From NCBI GenBank assembly GCA_048013815.1, contig CM106585.1, positions 18,972,001 through 19,036,000 on the forward strand: a stretch of 64,000 nt of DNA, read 5' to 3'. A program made the position numbers and the translations under genes. Below, in pieces: positions 55,837 to 64,000 of this stretch; position 1 is the first letter of the stretch; each line of letters starts with the position of its first letter. The notes below the pieces were generated by a model. It saw only the letters and a program-made list of their open reading frames with translations, was not told the DNA's origin and made no database searches. The DNA is from Setoptus koraiensis. Lineage: Eukaryota > Arthropoda.

Positions 55837-55849
55837 AAAAACTAAAAGA

Positions 55850-56250
55850 GGTATTACAACGGTTGATGAAGCTGGCCTCACCATAAAGATCAAGAAATGG
55901 TCTTTCGCATTAGAAGAGGCGAACGTATTAGGACACACCATCAATGGTCAAGGCATAAGACCCCAGGCCGACAAGTTACGATCTATAGAACTCAAATTCC
56001 CACAAAACATAGAAGAAGTGAGAATATTCCTAGGCTTTATCGGTTACTACAGAAAATATATACCAAACTTTGCTCAACTATCAGGACCACTTGCGAATCT
56101 TACAAGAAACTAGACCGATTGGCAATGGTCTGAGCCCCAAATAGAAAGCTTTATGGCCCTTAAAGACGCCTTATTAAACAGTGAGGCGATCTCTCACTAT
56201 ATACAAGGAATGCCCCTCAGAATTAAAACAGATGCGGTATTTCACCCAAC
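55850..56250 (+). mobile_element. Fossil Ty3/mdg4-type LTR retrotransposon pol fragment
   Basis: Encodes the end of the reverse transcriptase and the start of the RNase H region (LGHTINGQGI, then FLGFIGYYRKYIPNFA). Only a few hundred bases survive; no LTRs, gag, protease or integrase are seen. Broken, with severe truncation at both ends and at least one further break. Age cannot be estimated without other copies. Confidence 0.8.
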
Positions 56251-56325
56251 AATTCTATGATTTGCGCTTTCAAATTTGGCGTTCACTTTCTGCGCACATA
56301 GATTTGCTTTAAGTGCGACACTTGT

Positions 56326-56431
56326 GTGATCGGTTACTCAACCGATCACGCCGGTTGAATAACCGTTGAATGACACGCAGTGCGTGTTATTCAACGGGTT
56401 GAGTGATTGACGTGTGATTGGTCGTCAATCA
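56326..56431. repeat. Three consecutive hairpins
   Basis: GTGATCGGTT/AACCGATCAC with loop ACTC (56326-56349); CCGTTGAATGACACGCA against its complement with one mismatch and a one-base loop (56363-56397); TGATTGACG/CGTCAATCA with a 10-nt loop (56404-56431). Confidence 0.8.
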
Positions 56432-56565
56432 CACATCAATCACACGAGAAAGTACTTCAATTGTAAAGGTAGGTAGCAGAGAATTCACATAGTTCGTACC
56501 CATGATAAGTTATCCTTTCGAATAGCACTGACACAAGATATTCTGATTTATTTTATCCCTTTTAG

Positions 56566-56640
56566 GCAAACTCAAGAATATCGGATCCCTTAAGCCTTGG
56601 GACTTGATCTCCGTGCTCAACGAAAAATTTCAGCCATGGG
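56566..56640 (+). pseudogene. SRPK-like kinase exon fragment
   Basis: After an acceptor-like TTTTAG the frame reads GKLKNIGSLKPWDLISVLNE and then KF, resembling the C-lobe segment of SR-protein kinases (G-LKHI-KLKPW-L-EVL-EKY). Similarity stops at about 56635 and a Gln-repeat follows. The kept splice acceptor points to a genomic rather than a processed fragment. Too short to be functional; assignment moderate. Confidence 0.5.
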
Positions 56641-56700
56641 GCCAGCTCCGCGTCGGCATCATCTTTGCCGCAGCTGCCACCATGGCTGTACCAACAACCC

Positions 56701-56760
56701 ACCCACAACAACAACAACAACAACAACAAAGACAACAACAAAGACAACAACAACAGCAAT
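56701..56760 (+). repeat. (CAA)n/(CAACAAAGA)n repeat
   Basis: Trinucleotide repeat with CAACAAAGACAA units, downstream of the SRPK-like fragment. Confidence 0.9.
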
Positions 56761-57149
56761 GAGAGAACCATTAACAGCATCAGAGTCACTCTGGGGATGT
56801 GTGACCGTTATCGGCTGACATTAATGCGTTTTATGGAATGCATTTTGTTGGACCGACCCGTCTACCCCAACTGCTGGGAGTGGGACAGCGTCAGGTGGGT
56901 TGGGGGACGCGGCCACCTCCCAGAGAGAGCCGAAATCCTCCGATAGCTCTGAAAACATTCCTAGTAAGTATTCAACTCTATTTTCGTTGAGCATTGTACC
57001 AAAAAAAGATTCTAACTGAGAAATCTTCGACTTAAATATATTTTAAACTTTTTTCAAATATAGAGTTGGCTACCCTCATACAGCAATCTATTTTCGGCAT
57101 CATGCTCCAAATAGAAAACGAGACTTCGCAACTTTCTACCACCTATATG
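56761..57149. other. Repeat-rich sequence without a recognised gene
   Basis: Lies between the CAA repeat and the kinesin fragment. Short frames only. Confidence 0.4.
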
Positions 57150-57391
57150 CCGAGATCAACTGTAAAAGATGTGGGTCGGATGGATACCGCGAGCCTAAGA
57201 ATGTCGTAAATCTCTGATTCTGATTTGACGCTTGTTTCTTCCAATCCACCAATATTGACTGAGCCCTCCTTATTTGCATCATCGTATATTTTTAATTTAG
57301 TCAATAAACTTTCGTCCGGGGAGCGCAAGAGATCGTATACTCCGTCATTGTACAGTTCCAAGAAGGACACATGAACTGCATAGTCGCTTTC
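57150..57391 (-). pseudogene. Kinesin-5-like motor exon fragment
   Basis: The minus frame reads ESDYAVHVSFLELYNDGVYD, LLTKLKIYDDANKEGS, GGLEETSVKSESEIYDIL. This matches the kinesin-5 (KIF11/Eg5) motor segment VKVSLLEIYNEELFDLL ... GLEE. Nothing of the P-loop before it or the switch II region after it is present. Its 5' side ends in an 18-bp inverted copy of its own FLELYN codons (57347-57364 against 57389-57406). Fragment of a host gene captured in a repeat-rich region. Confidence 0.7.
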
Positions 57392-57406
57392 TTGGAACTG
57401 TACAAT
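57347..57406. repeat. 18-bp perfect foldback at the kinesin fragment edge
   Basis: ATTGTACAGTTCCAAGAA and its exact complement separated by 24 nt. Confidence 0.85.
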
Positions 57407-57429
57407 GGTCAGTGTTCGATGTTCAATGG

Positions 57430-57749
57430 TCAAAGTTCGATGGTCACAATTCAAGCTTGAGTGTACCTCCCACCTCCCAAGCACATTTCAGCCTACACAC
57501 TCACTAGGCACTGATTATAATAGTGCTAATGTTTGCAAGCACACAGCGCCTGACTCTAAAGATCGAAAACTGTGAGTATCCACAAATAAATCGGTACGTG
57601 AATATTCACTGGCATACAAACTCTGAGTATTCACAAGCACACAGCGCAATAGGTGAATATCCTATGAAATGCACTAATTTAGTATCAACCATCATACCGT
57701 GCGTAGATATTCATGCGTGATTTATAGGATCCAGCAACACCACATCATA
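57430..57749 (+). mobile_element. Repeat family X, copy interrupted by a mariner
   Basis: About 300 bp matching 58655-58975 (GAGTGTACCTCCCACCTCCC ... CATCATACCGTGCG ... GATTTATAGGATCCA ... ACATCATA). It stops at the TA where the DD41D element begins. Its missing end resumes at about 59816. Confidence 0.8.
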
Positions 57750-59795
57750 ACTTACAGATTATTTCATGAAATGTTGATCAGTTTTGGCGCAAAATAAAAC
57801 GCAAATCGTCTGACGCAGACGATACTTAGTGTGCTCTATCTGTTTGTACTGTTTCCACAGTGTGGAATATTATCAATGGCAAAGGCAAGAAGCGACAAAG
57901 TGGAGAAAATTGTTGCCAAAGAAAACCAACAGTCGGTACACCCACGAAGGTTCGAAGCATACTTGGTATGGTAGCACAGGAAAATTCGCCGACACAATCG
58001 AACATGGCCAAACAATTGAACATGTCGCCCTCTACAGTGAATCGCATAATACACAAAAATCTCAATTTACGCACGAAGAAACAAGTTATACTGATTATAC
58101 CAGTATAAGAGCGCTTAATTTTTCCAGTGAACAATCTTAGAGGTTTGGACAGTTTATTAAGAAGTGATAAGTGCTAGCTGTCTCTAGAAAGTTTTTCAAG
58201 AATTTATCCTGGTGAGAACAGTTTCGAAAATTGCACATACTGTGGAAGAACATGTGCCACAAAATGGCCTATAGCGCCAATACTAGAAACAGAAAATTTA
58301 TAAGACTTGCACAGATCGTGTATAGCATCGATCCACCTCTTCACAATACATTAACCTCTGCATGAGCCCGAGACTCAAAATTCAATCCACCTCCTAGAAA
58401 TGTGTGCTTGGGAGGTGGACGAACTTTCGCGTCTGAAACTAGTATGTAGGTTGTTGCATGCTCAGGAGGTGAACTTATTGTTCAAGCTCAAGCTAGTCCA
58501 CCTCCCGAGCATGAGTCACCCTACGCTATCTGGAGTAGCTAAACCCATCTCGTTATAGCCACGGTCCACCTCCTCACTATACATGAGCCCGAGACTCAAA
58601 ATTCAATCCACCTCCCTAGTAAATGTGTGTTTGGGAGGTGGACGAACTATCGAGTTTCAAGCTTGAGTGTACCTCCCACCTCCCAAGCACATTCCTGCCT
58701 ACACACTCACTAAGCACTGATTATGCTAGTACTAATGTATGCAAGCACACAGCGCGTGACTAAAGATCGAAAACTGTGAATATCCACAAATAAATCGGTA
58801 CGTGGATATTCACTGGCATACAAAGTCGGAGTATTCACAAGCACACAGCGCGTGAATCACCATAGCACAATTGGTGAATATCCTGTGAGATGCACGAATT
58901 TAGTATCCACCATCATACCGTGCGTGGATATTCATGCGTGATTTATAGGATCCAACAACACTACATCATAAGCCCTTAATTAAAATTAAGCGCTAAAAAT
59001 ACAAAACACACGACCTAACAGATCTGCACAAAGTAAAGAGATGGTTAAGGGGTAGAAGGCTGCTGCGAGGACCTCTGCTGGCAAAGAACATGCAGTACGT
59101 GGTTACCCTAGATGAAGCATGGCTGTATCTGGACGATGTAAGCACACAAAATCCCATTTGTTATCTACCAAAGCGCACACCAGTGCCTGCGCACTATCGC
59201 TGCACACAGAAGGCGCGGTATGGTAAGAAGGTAATGGTGGTAGCAATCATGACGGGGCGTGGTAATTTACCACTAATCAGGGTACCGCCACAGACAAAGT
59301 TCAACTCTGATTTTTATATGGACTTTGTGATGATACCGCTGATTACAGAGTGGCTACCCAGGCTATACCCGGGTGAGATGGGTAGAATTTTTATTCACCA
59401 TGATGATGCCACCTCGTATACCTCTGAACAAACCACCAATGAGTTGGCTGACTTGGGTACTTATTTTGAATTCAATGTTATAAAGAAGGAGGACATACCC
59501 CCAAAAGCACCCGATGCCTCTCCGCTCGATTTTTTGGGTTTGGCTACTTGAAGCAGCAACTGAAGAGCTGTGACGCGCGTTCATTAGATGCGCTTGTTGA
59601 GTGCGCAAACAGGGTATGGTTAGAAATACCCCTAGATACCATCAAAGAGACATTTGTAGATTGGCGTTTTCGCCTCAAACTCATGTGTGAGTATGAAGGA
59701 GAGCCTGAAGAGCCTCTGAAGAAAATACACAACAGAATAGTAAAATAAAGCCGGTTCAAAAGTGATCAAAATTTCATGAAATAGTCTGTATAACT
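57750..59795 (+). mobile_element. Tc1/mariner DNA transposon, DD41D (rosa-like), nested
   Basis: Terminal inverted repeats of about 37-39 bp (57750-57786 and 59757-59795) share ATTTCATGAAAT and GTTGATCAGTTTTG/TTTTGATCACTTTTG, with TA on both outer sides. The N-terminal transposase part (57860-58100) has an HTH: VGTPTKVRSILGMVAQENSP, SPSTVNRIIHKNL. The C-terminal part (58997-59748) has VVTLDEAWLYL (first Asp), FIHHDDAT (second) and PDASPLDF (third), with 41 residues between the last two Asp. About 890 bp of repeat family X splits the gene, and a one-base frameshift lies near 59530, so it is dead. Length without the insert is about 1.16 kb, normal for the family. Confidence 0.85.
58108..58996 (+). 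mobile_element. Repeat family X inserted into the mariner
   Basis: Starts near AGAGCGCTTAATTTTT and ends AATTAAGCGCTAAAAA, giving about 13-bp inverted ends (AGCGCTTAATTTT) next to TA. The interior contains several GGAGGTGGAC / GTCCACCTCC words in both orientations and the 300-bp block shared with 57430-57749. No transposase, so a non-autonomous TA-targeting element (MITE-like) is most likely. Confidence 0.7.
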
Positions 59796-59815
59796 TATGA
59801 TTCATAAGGCTTATG

Positions 59816-59956
59816 ACATAAGCACTTAATTAAAATTAAGCGCTAAAAATCTGCGCAGAACTGAGCGGCAAATTTGGTTTACACTTCTGCGCACAGGGGG
59901 TAAGCATCAGTTTTTTCCCACCCGCCAAATATTTAATCACACGGGGGTGTATCACA
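59816..59956. mobile_element. Resumed end of family X plus a short shared word
   Basis: TAAGCACTTAATTAAAATTAAGCGC is the displaced end of the copy at 57430-57749. Following it, CAAATTTGG..CTTCTGCGCACA is shared with about 56270-56300, marking another short repeat next to the pol fragment. Confidence 0.6.
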
Positions 59957-60280
59957 CTTCGTGTAAACTTTGAATCTCGCATGAGTTTTACAAATACAGA
60001 TAGATCATGATCATGAATCCCGCTATAAATTCTATTATTAAATTCATAAAATTCATTCCATAAATTCTATTTATACTTATCCAATATGGACATTATAACT
60101 AGGCACTTTTTTCTGAAGAATAGAAACATAAAATGTTGATAATTGATGAACCATGAATCATTCGTATCGCATTTCAGGTAGAGACATTTTGATTGAAATA
60201 CAGAGTCAGATATTCATAACCCTTCAGTACAAACAGGAAACGATTACAGAGGAAGTCGTTGGAAAGAAAGAAAAAAAGAA

Positions 60281-60544
60281 ATGTCGAATATGAACAGTAT
60301 TAGTTTAATTTTGGCATTAGTTTTATGCACCCAGTTGATGTTGGTGACGGCCGATGGCGATTGTTCCGAGTACAAAACGAGCGGCTACACCGTTGTTTTC
60401 GAAGAACTCGGCAATTGCAGAACCATCTGCATACGTGAGGGTTACCCGGATGGCAAGTACCCAGATCCGCCTTTCACGAAGAAGACAAGAAATCGTGGCC
60501 TCCGTCCAATGTTGGGCGTTTGTTGCTGCAAGGAAAAGGATTAG
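60281..60544 (+). CDS. Secreted Cys-rich peptide, copy B
   Basis: 87-aa precursor, paralogue of the gene at 53391. The signal peptide is identical over the first 25 residues (MSNMNSISLILALVLCTQLM..). Mature cysteines are conserved: CSEY, NCRTIC, CCC. Amino-acid changes cluster in the mature part (KR to KT, DLCIHA to TICIRE, STRRR to FTKKTRNRG). It ends at KEKD, about 20 residues earlier than copy A. Expression and role unknown. Confidence 0.75.
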   Translation: MSNMNSISLILALVLCTQLMLVTADGDCSEYKTSGYTVVFEELGNCRTICIREGYPDGKYPDPPFTKKTRNRGLRPMLGVCCCKEKD

Positions 60545-61027
60545 GCTTGATTGATCGATTGACATATGACGAGAAGCCAAGCGGGGCATTATTTGGTGGT
60601 AACGTTGCAAAAAGTGTCACTATCGACTACTGTCATTAGTCTGGTGACTTTAAATTGAATTTAATGTGGCATTCAATCTAAAAATGCAATAAAATCAACC
60701 AGTTCTGGTTAAAAATCTTTCAGCTTTCGGAAAGTGTCCACTGTATGATGAAATAAGGATGCGAACAATTGTTATAATTGACCGGAAGTGAACGATTCGA
60801 ACGACTAACTGAAACTAATTATGAGATTATTTGATATTTAAATTAGCATCAAATAGTAATGCAAGCTAATTTACTTTAGATATTTTGTCGACAATAATTA
60901 AAAACTATAAAACAGTTGAAAGATTGTTTGTAAATTGCACATCGCATGTTGCAACCCTTGTTCACTTGTGTGTTCAAGTCAACAATTTGTGTTGTTCAAT
61001 TGATGATTAAGGTACATCATTGCCAGT
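60545..61027. other. Spacer between convergent secreted-protein genes
   Basis: AT-rich, 483 bp, conserved with copy A. Presumably both 3' UTRs. Contains AATAAAA near 60685 for the peptide gene. Confidence 0.5.
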
Positions 61028-61351
61028 TTATGGTAGATCTTGTGGACGGAGTGGGGCCAATGGACGACGTAATGGGAGACGTGGTGGGTACAACGGAGCT
61101 CGGTAAAGCTCTTCCTCCTCAAGCTCCTCCTCTGCTGCCTCTTCCTCTTCTAAGGCTGCCTCTTCCTCTAAGGGGGACACTTGTCTCTCCTCTCTCTCGA
61201 GGGCCATTCCCGATGACCTGGATTTGTGTGCCGGTGCAGTATGGTGAGGTTTGGTGCTGGTGCTGGTGGCGGTCTTTTTAGCGGTGTGGTGGTCAGCAGA
61301 AACCATCACGACCAAGCAGACAACTAATAGTGCTACAATTGCGATCTTCAT
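61028..61351 (-). CDS. Secreted acidic protein
   Basis: 107-aa precursor from ATG 61351 (MKIAIVALLVVCLVVMVSAD), a strong signal peptide. An earlier in-frame Met at 61402 would bury the signal and was not used. The mature part has His/Thr/Lys-rich HHTAKKTATSTSTKPHHTAP, an ALEREER stretch, a Glu-rich block (EEEAALEEEEAAEEELEEEE) and a Pro/Arg/Leu-rich tail. The pattern looks like a processed propeptide or a structural/silk-like secretion; no family is recognised. Convergent with the Cys-rich peptide gene; the pair was duplicated together, but in copy A only the last codons remain. Confidence 0.65.
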   Translation of the reverse strand: MKIAIVALLVVCLVVMVSADHHTAKKTATSTSTKPHHTAPAHKSRSSGMALEREERQVSPLEEEAALEEEEAAEEELEEEELYRAPLYPPRLPLRRPLAPLRPQDLP

Positions 61352-63571
61352 TGTGGGTTTTGATTTGTGTTGTATCTTGTTTTCTGTAACTGTTGCGTTC
61401 ATGAAAATTTCATCGATTGTTATAGTGATTGGTGATGATTGGTTAAGGAGTTAATTGGTGAACGTGAGCAAAGTAAGCAAAGTTGTGTATTAGATTACAT
61501 GGAGCACATTGTACTCTGATACAATTTAAATTGTATTGAAAGACATGGGCTGTTGGCGCACCTACCTGAAAAAGTATCTTTGTCAACTGTTGTTGTGGTT
61601 GTTGTTGATGGTTGATGGATTGACAAAGTCCATCTCCGGTCTGTATATATACTAAATTATTTTGCTATCGATGTTATAGTTAGAGAATGACCGCATAAGC
61701 CCATCGATTGACATTTATGTTGATCCTGCGGCGATCGATCACAGGAGGCTGAATCTGCCGGGCCGACAAATGTCAGTGAGATCCACAGTGTCATGAGGTA
61801 ACGTTTTGCAGCAGTATGGTGACATATAGACGAATTGTCGCTCTGTTGACATATTCACAATGTCAACAGGGCACAAAGAGACAAGTGCAAACTGTGATAG
61901 ACGCGCTGACGTCAATAGCGATGGCTCATTCATTGATTGTTCACCTGTTGTCTCGGGCAATCTCGCAATAGATTAGAATGCATGAGAGGAAACCGCAGAG
62001 TGTTGTGACGTTCATTGCCTAGGTCAATAGTGGCATCTGTGTATCATCATCACTAATACAACATTCGAATGTACGCAAACTTCTTTGGGGCCCAGAAACA
62101 AATATTGACTGCCATCGTTGTATTCGTGTGGCAGATTACATGACGTGGCCGTGAAACTATTGGGGAAAGAAACTATTTCCAATTATCGAATAGTGTCTGT
62201 GGTAACTCGCAGCACGATGCATCGGACAACCATTCGGAGGTTGGCCTCAATTTTATTAGATCGGCCCTTTACACTCAGATACACTACCGGTAGTTGGTTC
62301 CATCAGCCCCTTGCCAGATCGGTGGCTGCGAATCGCGTATCATATCTCATTCGAGCTCGCTGCTGCTGCTGCGAAGTATCGTTCGCTGTAGCCGGTCTAA
62401 CCAGACACATTAGACAGCCAGCCATACAGGTGAGACATTAATTATTGCTACTATATTGATGTAAAAATATTGTTCCATCAATGCGATTCCGACAATATTT
62501 TGCGTGTGCATTAAGGCACTCATTTCACTCAATTACGAACTGATTCACGACAACTCTCGGCAGCGCGCGCACACAATCTCTGGCAGGTTAACTAATCTAA
62601 ACCAGTTTTTTCTTCTCAATTTAATACAAGCCCACTGTTTGCCTTCTTGTAAACATTCTGCCACCGACGCTATAACATACAGACCACGTTTGAGCTGGCA
62701 GTTTTGTCGTCATTAGCGAGATCGAAGCGACTGTTGCTGTTATCGTTGTTGTTGTTGTTGGTGCTGTTGTTGTTGTTGTTGTTGTTGCCACTGTGGCGGA
62801 ATATTTTCACTGATTAGTGAAATTCCAGTGAAATCAATATGCTCTGGCGTGAATATATCAAGCGGTGATGGCTCGAGAATGAAAACAAGTTTAAATTGTT
62901 TCCATAGTCATGCGCACAGATTTATCATTTTCTACAACCTGCTACAACAATAACTAACCCCACCGACGATATTGAACTGGCGGCGACACCACGATCCCAA
63001 TCGTATACCCGTCTGAGCCACTTTGAGCTGGCGTAAATTGTGACTTGTCGATTGGCATGTTTAATTCGGTCGTCTTAACAACTTACCCGTGGCCCATGCT
63101 ACGACGATGTACACTAATTAAAGCTCTCCCAAATGAACCCTATTGAACATTGATCATGTGCAAAACGTTGCCGATTAGTCGGCGTCACTCCGTCTACTTC
63201 TGTCGACTGGCTTCTTCTTGGGGCTGTTGCGAAATTCTCGCACATCTTGTTGTTGGCAAGCCAGGCGCCGAGCTTGCCGAGTTTTTATTTCTCGGGCCGG
63301 CCAACTAACTTGTTGCTGGTGCTTGCAACTTGCAGTTGTTACTCTTTTTTTACTAGTTGACACTTACAGCCAGCAGCAAGCAACGTGCCGCCAACAAAAC
63401 ATTTCTGAAACATTTCCGCAACATTTCTGCAACATTTCTGAGACATTTCTGAGACATTTCTGAGACGCATCCGGACAGCGAAACATTGTTCGGAGAAAGA
63501 ATTTCGCCACGAAACTCCACTTGTGAGCTTGCTCATCGTCAGTGAAACTATTGATATCATCGGCGGCTAAC
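61352..63571. other. Non-coding interval before the CRAL-TRIO gene
   Basis: No supportable gene. A TATATATA element near 61641-61650 could serve the acidic gene on minus. A GTT array (about 62745-62787) and an 11-bp array (63399-63464) are present. An open stretch at 62118-62430 ending at a donor-like GTGAGA has no partner exon. Confidence 0.5.
63399..63464. repeat. 11-bp tandem repeat, six copies
   Basis: Six units of ACATTTCTGAG / ACATTTCTGCA about 110 bp before the ATG of the CRAL-TRIO gene, likely in its 5' UTR or promoter. Confidence 0.9.
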
Positions 63572-64000
63572 ATGGACAAAGATCACAGCAACGAGGAAGA
63601 ATATCGGCAACTCGTGAGAGAGTTGCGGGGCCTCTTCAAGGAGGAGTACAGCAACAACGAAGACATGTATCTCAGGCAAGACTACGATAAAATAATGGAC
63701 ACAGACAACGATTGGAATTGTGGCAGGTACCTCAATCATTTTTGCATGGACATGGACAGGGCTTTTGAGAAAATGAAAGAGACGCTGCGATGGCGCAAAG
63801 AAATTAAAATAAACGAGTTTAGCAGCAGTTGCTTTCCAAAAGAATTATGGTTATACAGTTCATTTTTCGCTTGCGGTCGCAGCAAGGACGATTGTGCGGT
63901 GATATATCTACTCAATTCTCAGTACAGAGTGATACCTGAACCACTGCGAACCATGTCCACAAATTTCTTTCTTTATTACGTGGAACAATTAGAGCGGGCC
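63572..64000 (+). CDS. CRAL-TRIO domain protein, MOSPD2-like (partial)
   Basis: The open frame runs off the window end (143 codons, no stop, no intron yet). MOSPD2 tethers the ER to other organelles through an N-terminal CRAL-TRIO domain and a C-terminal MSP domain that binds FFAT motifs; only the first part is visible. Matching blocks: LRGLFKEEY, DNDWNCGRYLNHF, AFEKMKETLRWRKEIKINEF, FPKELWLYSSFFACGRSKDD, VIYLLNSQYRV and FFLYYVEQLERA. ATG 63572 has a good context (AACATGG) and gives the usual N-terminal length. Without the MSP half another Sec14-like protein is possible. Confidence 0.75.
   Translation, partial: MDKDHSNEEEYRQLVRELRGLFKEEYSNNEDMYLRQDYDKIMDTDNDWNCGRYLNHFCMDMDRAFEKMKETLRWRKEIKINEFSSSCFPKELWLYSSFFACGRSKDDCAVIYLLNSQYRVIPEPLRTMSTNFFLYYVEQLERA

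Larger units (their letters stand above)
59957..61083. repeat. Segmental duplication, copy B
   Basis: Counterpart of 53047-54215. Contains the intact Cys-rich peptide gene B and continues into the complete acidic secreted gene on minus. Confidence 0.85.

Noticed and set aside
57829-58140. Independent small proteins in the mariner N-terminal region
   Set aside because: Alternative frames of the transposase helix-turn-helix segment.
62118-62430. Possible first exon with a presequence-like start (MHRTTIRRLASILLDRP) and a GTGAGA donor
   Set aside because: No downstream partner exon before the CRAL-TRIO start, which has its own good ATG.
1-64000. CRISPR arrays, operons, bacterial promoters
   Set aside because: None seen; tandem arrays have no spacer structure and the genes are eukaryotic with introns.

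Overview
The window is nuclear DNA of an invertebrate animal. GT-AG introns, an RXR-type nuclear receptor, an ABCH-like half transporter, p120 RasGAP, fibrillarin and a eukaryotic tRNA-Val all point that way. The ABCH-type transporter and the low intron number suggest an arthropod, perhaps a mite; this is inference, because no ribosomal or mitochondrial marker is present.

Layout. 0.6-5.5 kb: a divergent G-protein alpha subunit (+) whose 3.4-kb second intron holds a Gln-rich secreted-protein gene on the other strand. 6.1-9.1 kb: an unrecognised Cys-rich coding stretch and an RXR/USP gene, both on minus. 9.1-12.2 kb: non-coding, rich in dyads, hairpins and simple repeats. 12.2-16.3 kb: a large type I membrane protein with hemopexin-like repeats (-). 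16.3-22.6 kb: gene-poor. 22.6-41 kb: a dense block of conserved housekeeping genes: HID1 (+), LSM12 (-), SDHA (+), tRNA-Val (-), SAMM50 (+), fibrillarin (+), a small basic protein (-), RASA1 (-), Bax inhibitor 1 (+) and a b(0,+)-type amino-acid transporter (-). Several of these are intronless. 44-46.5 kb: an ABCG/ABCH transporter (+) with TATA-like and inverted-CCAAT tandem repeats upstream. 49.8-52.6 kb: an FBXO25/32-type F-box gene enlarged by low-complexity sequence (+).

53-61 kb is a young accessory region. A pair of small secreted-protein genes (a Cys-rich peptide on + and an acidic protein on -) is present twice as a segmental duplication. Copy B is complete. Copy A is cut off exactly where a tRNA 3' half, including CCA, begins. 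Between the copies lie a RING-finger ORF with a duplicated 3' end, a 51-bp minisatellite, a repeat family with AGCGCTTAATTTT ends, a fossil Ty3-type pol fragment, three consecutive hairpins, exon fragments resembling SRPK and kinesin-5, and a DD41D Tc1/mariner element nested with the AGCGCTTAATTTT repeat in both directions. The window ends inside a CRAL-TRIO (MOSPD2-like) gene (+).

The genes do not form one pathway. Several are mitochondrial or organelle-related (SDHA, SAMM50), and others act in signalling (G-alpha, RASA1, RXR) or RNA and protein homeostasis (FBL, LSM12, FBXO). All exon boundaries were read by eye from GT/AG sites, reading phase and family resemblance.
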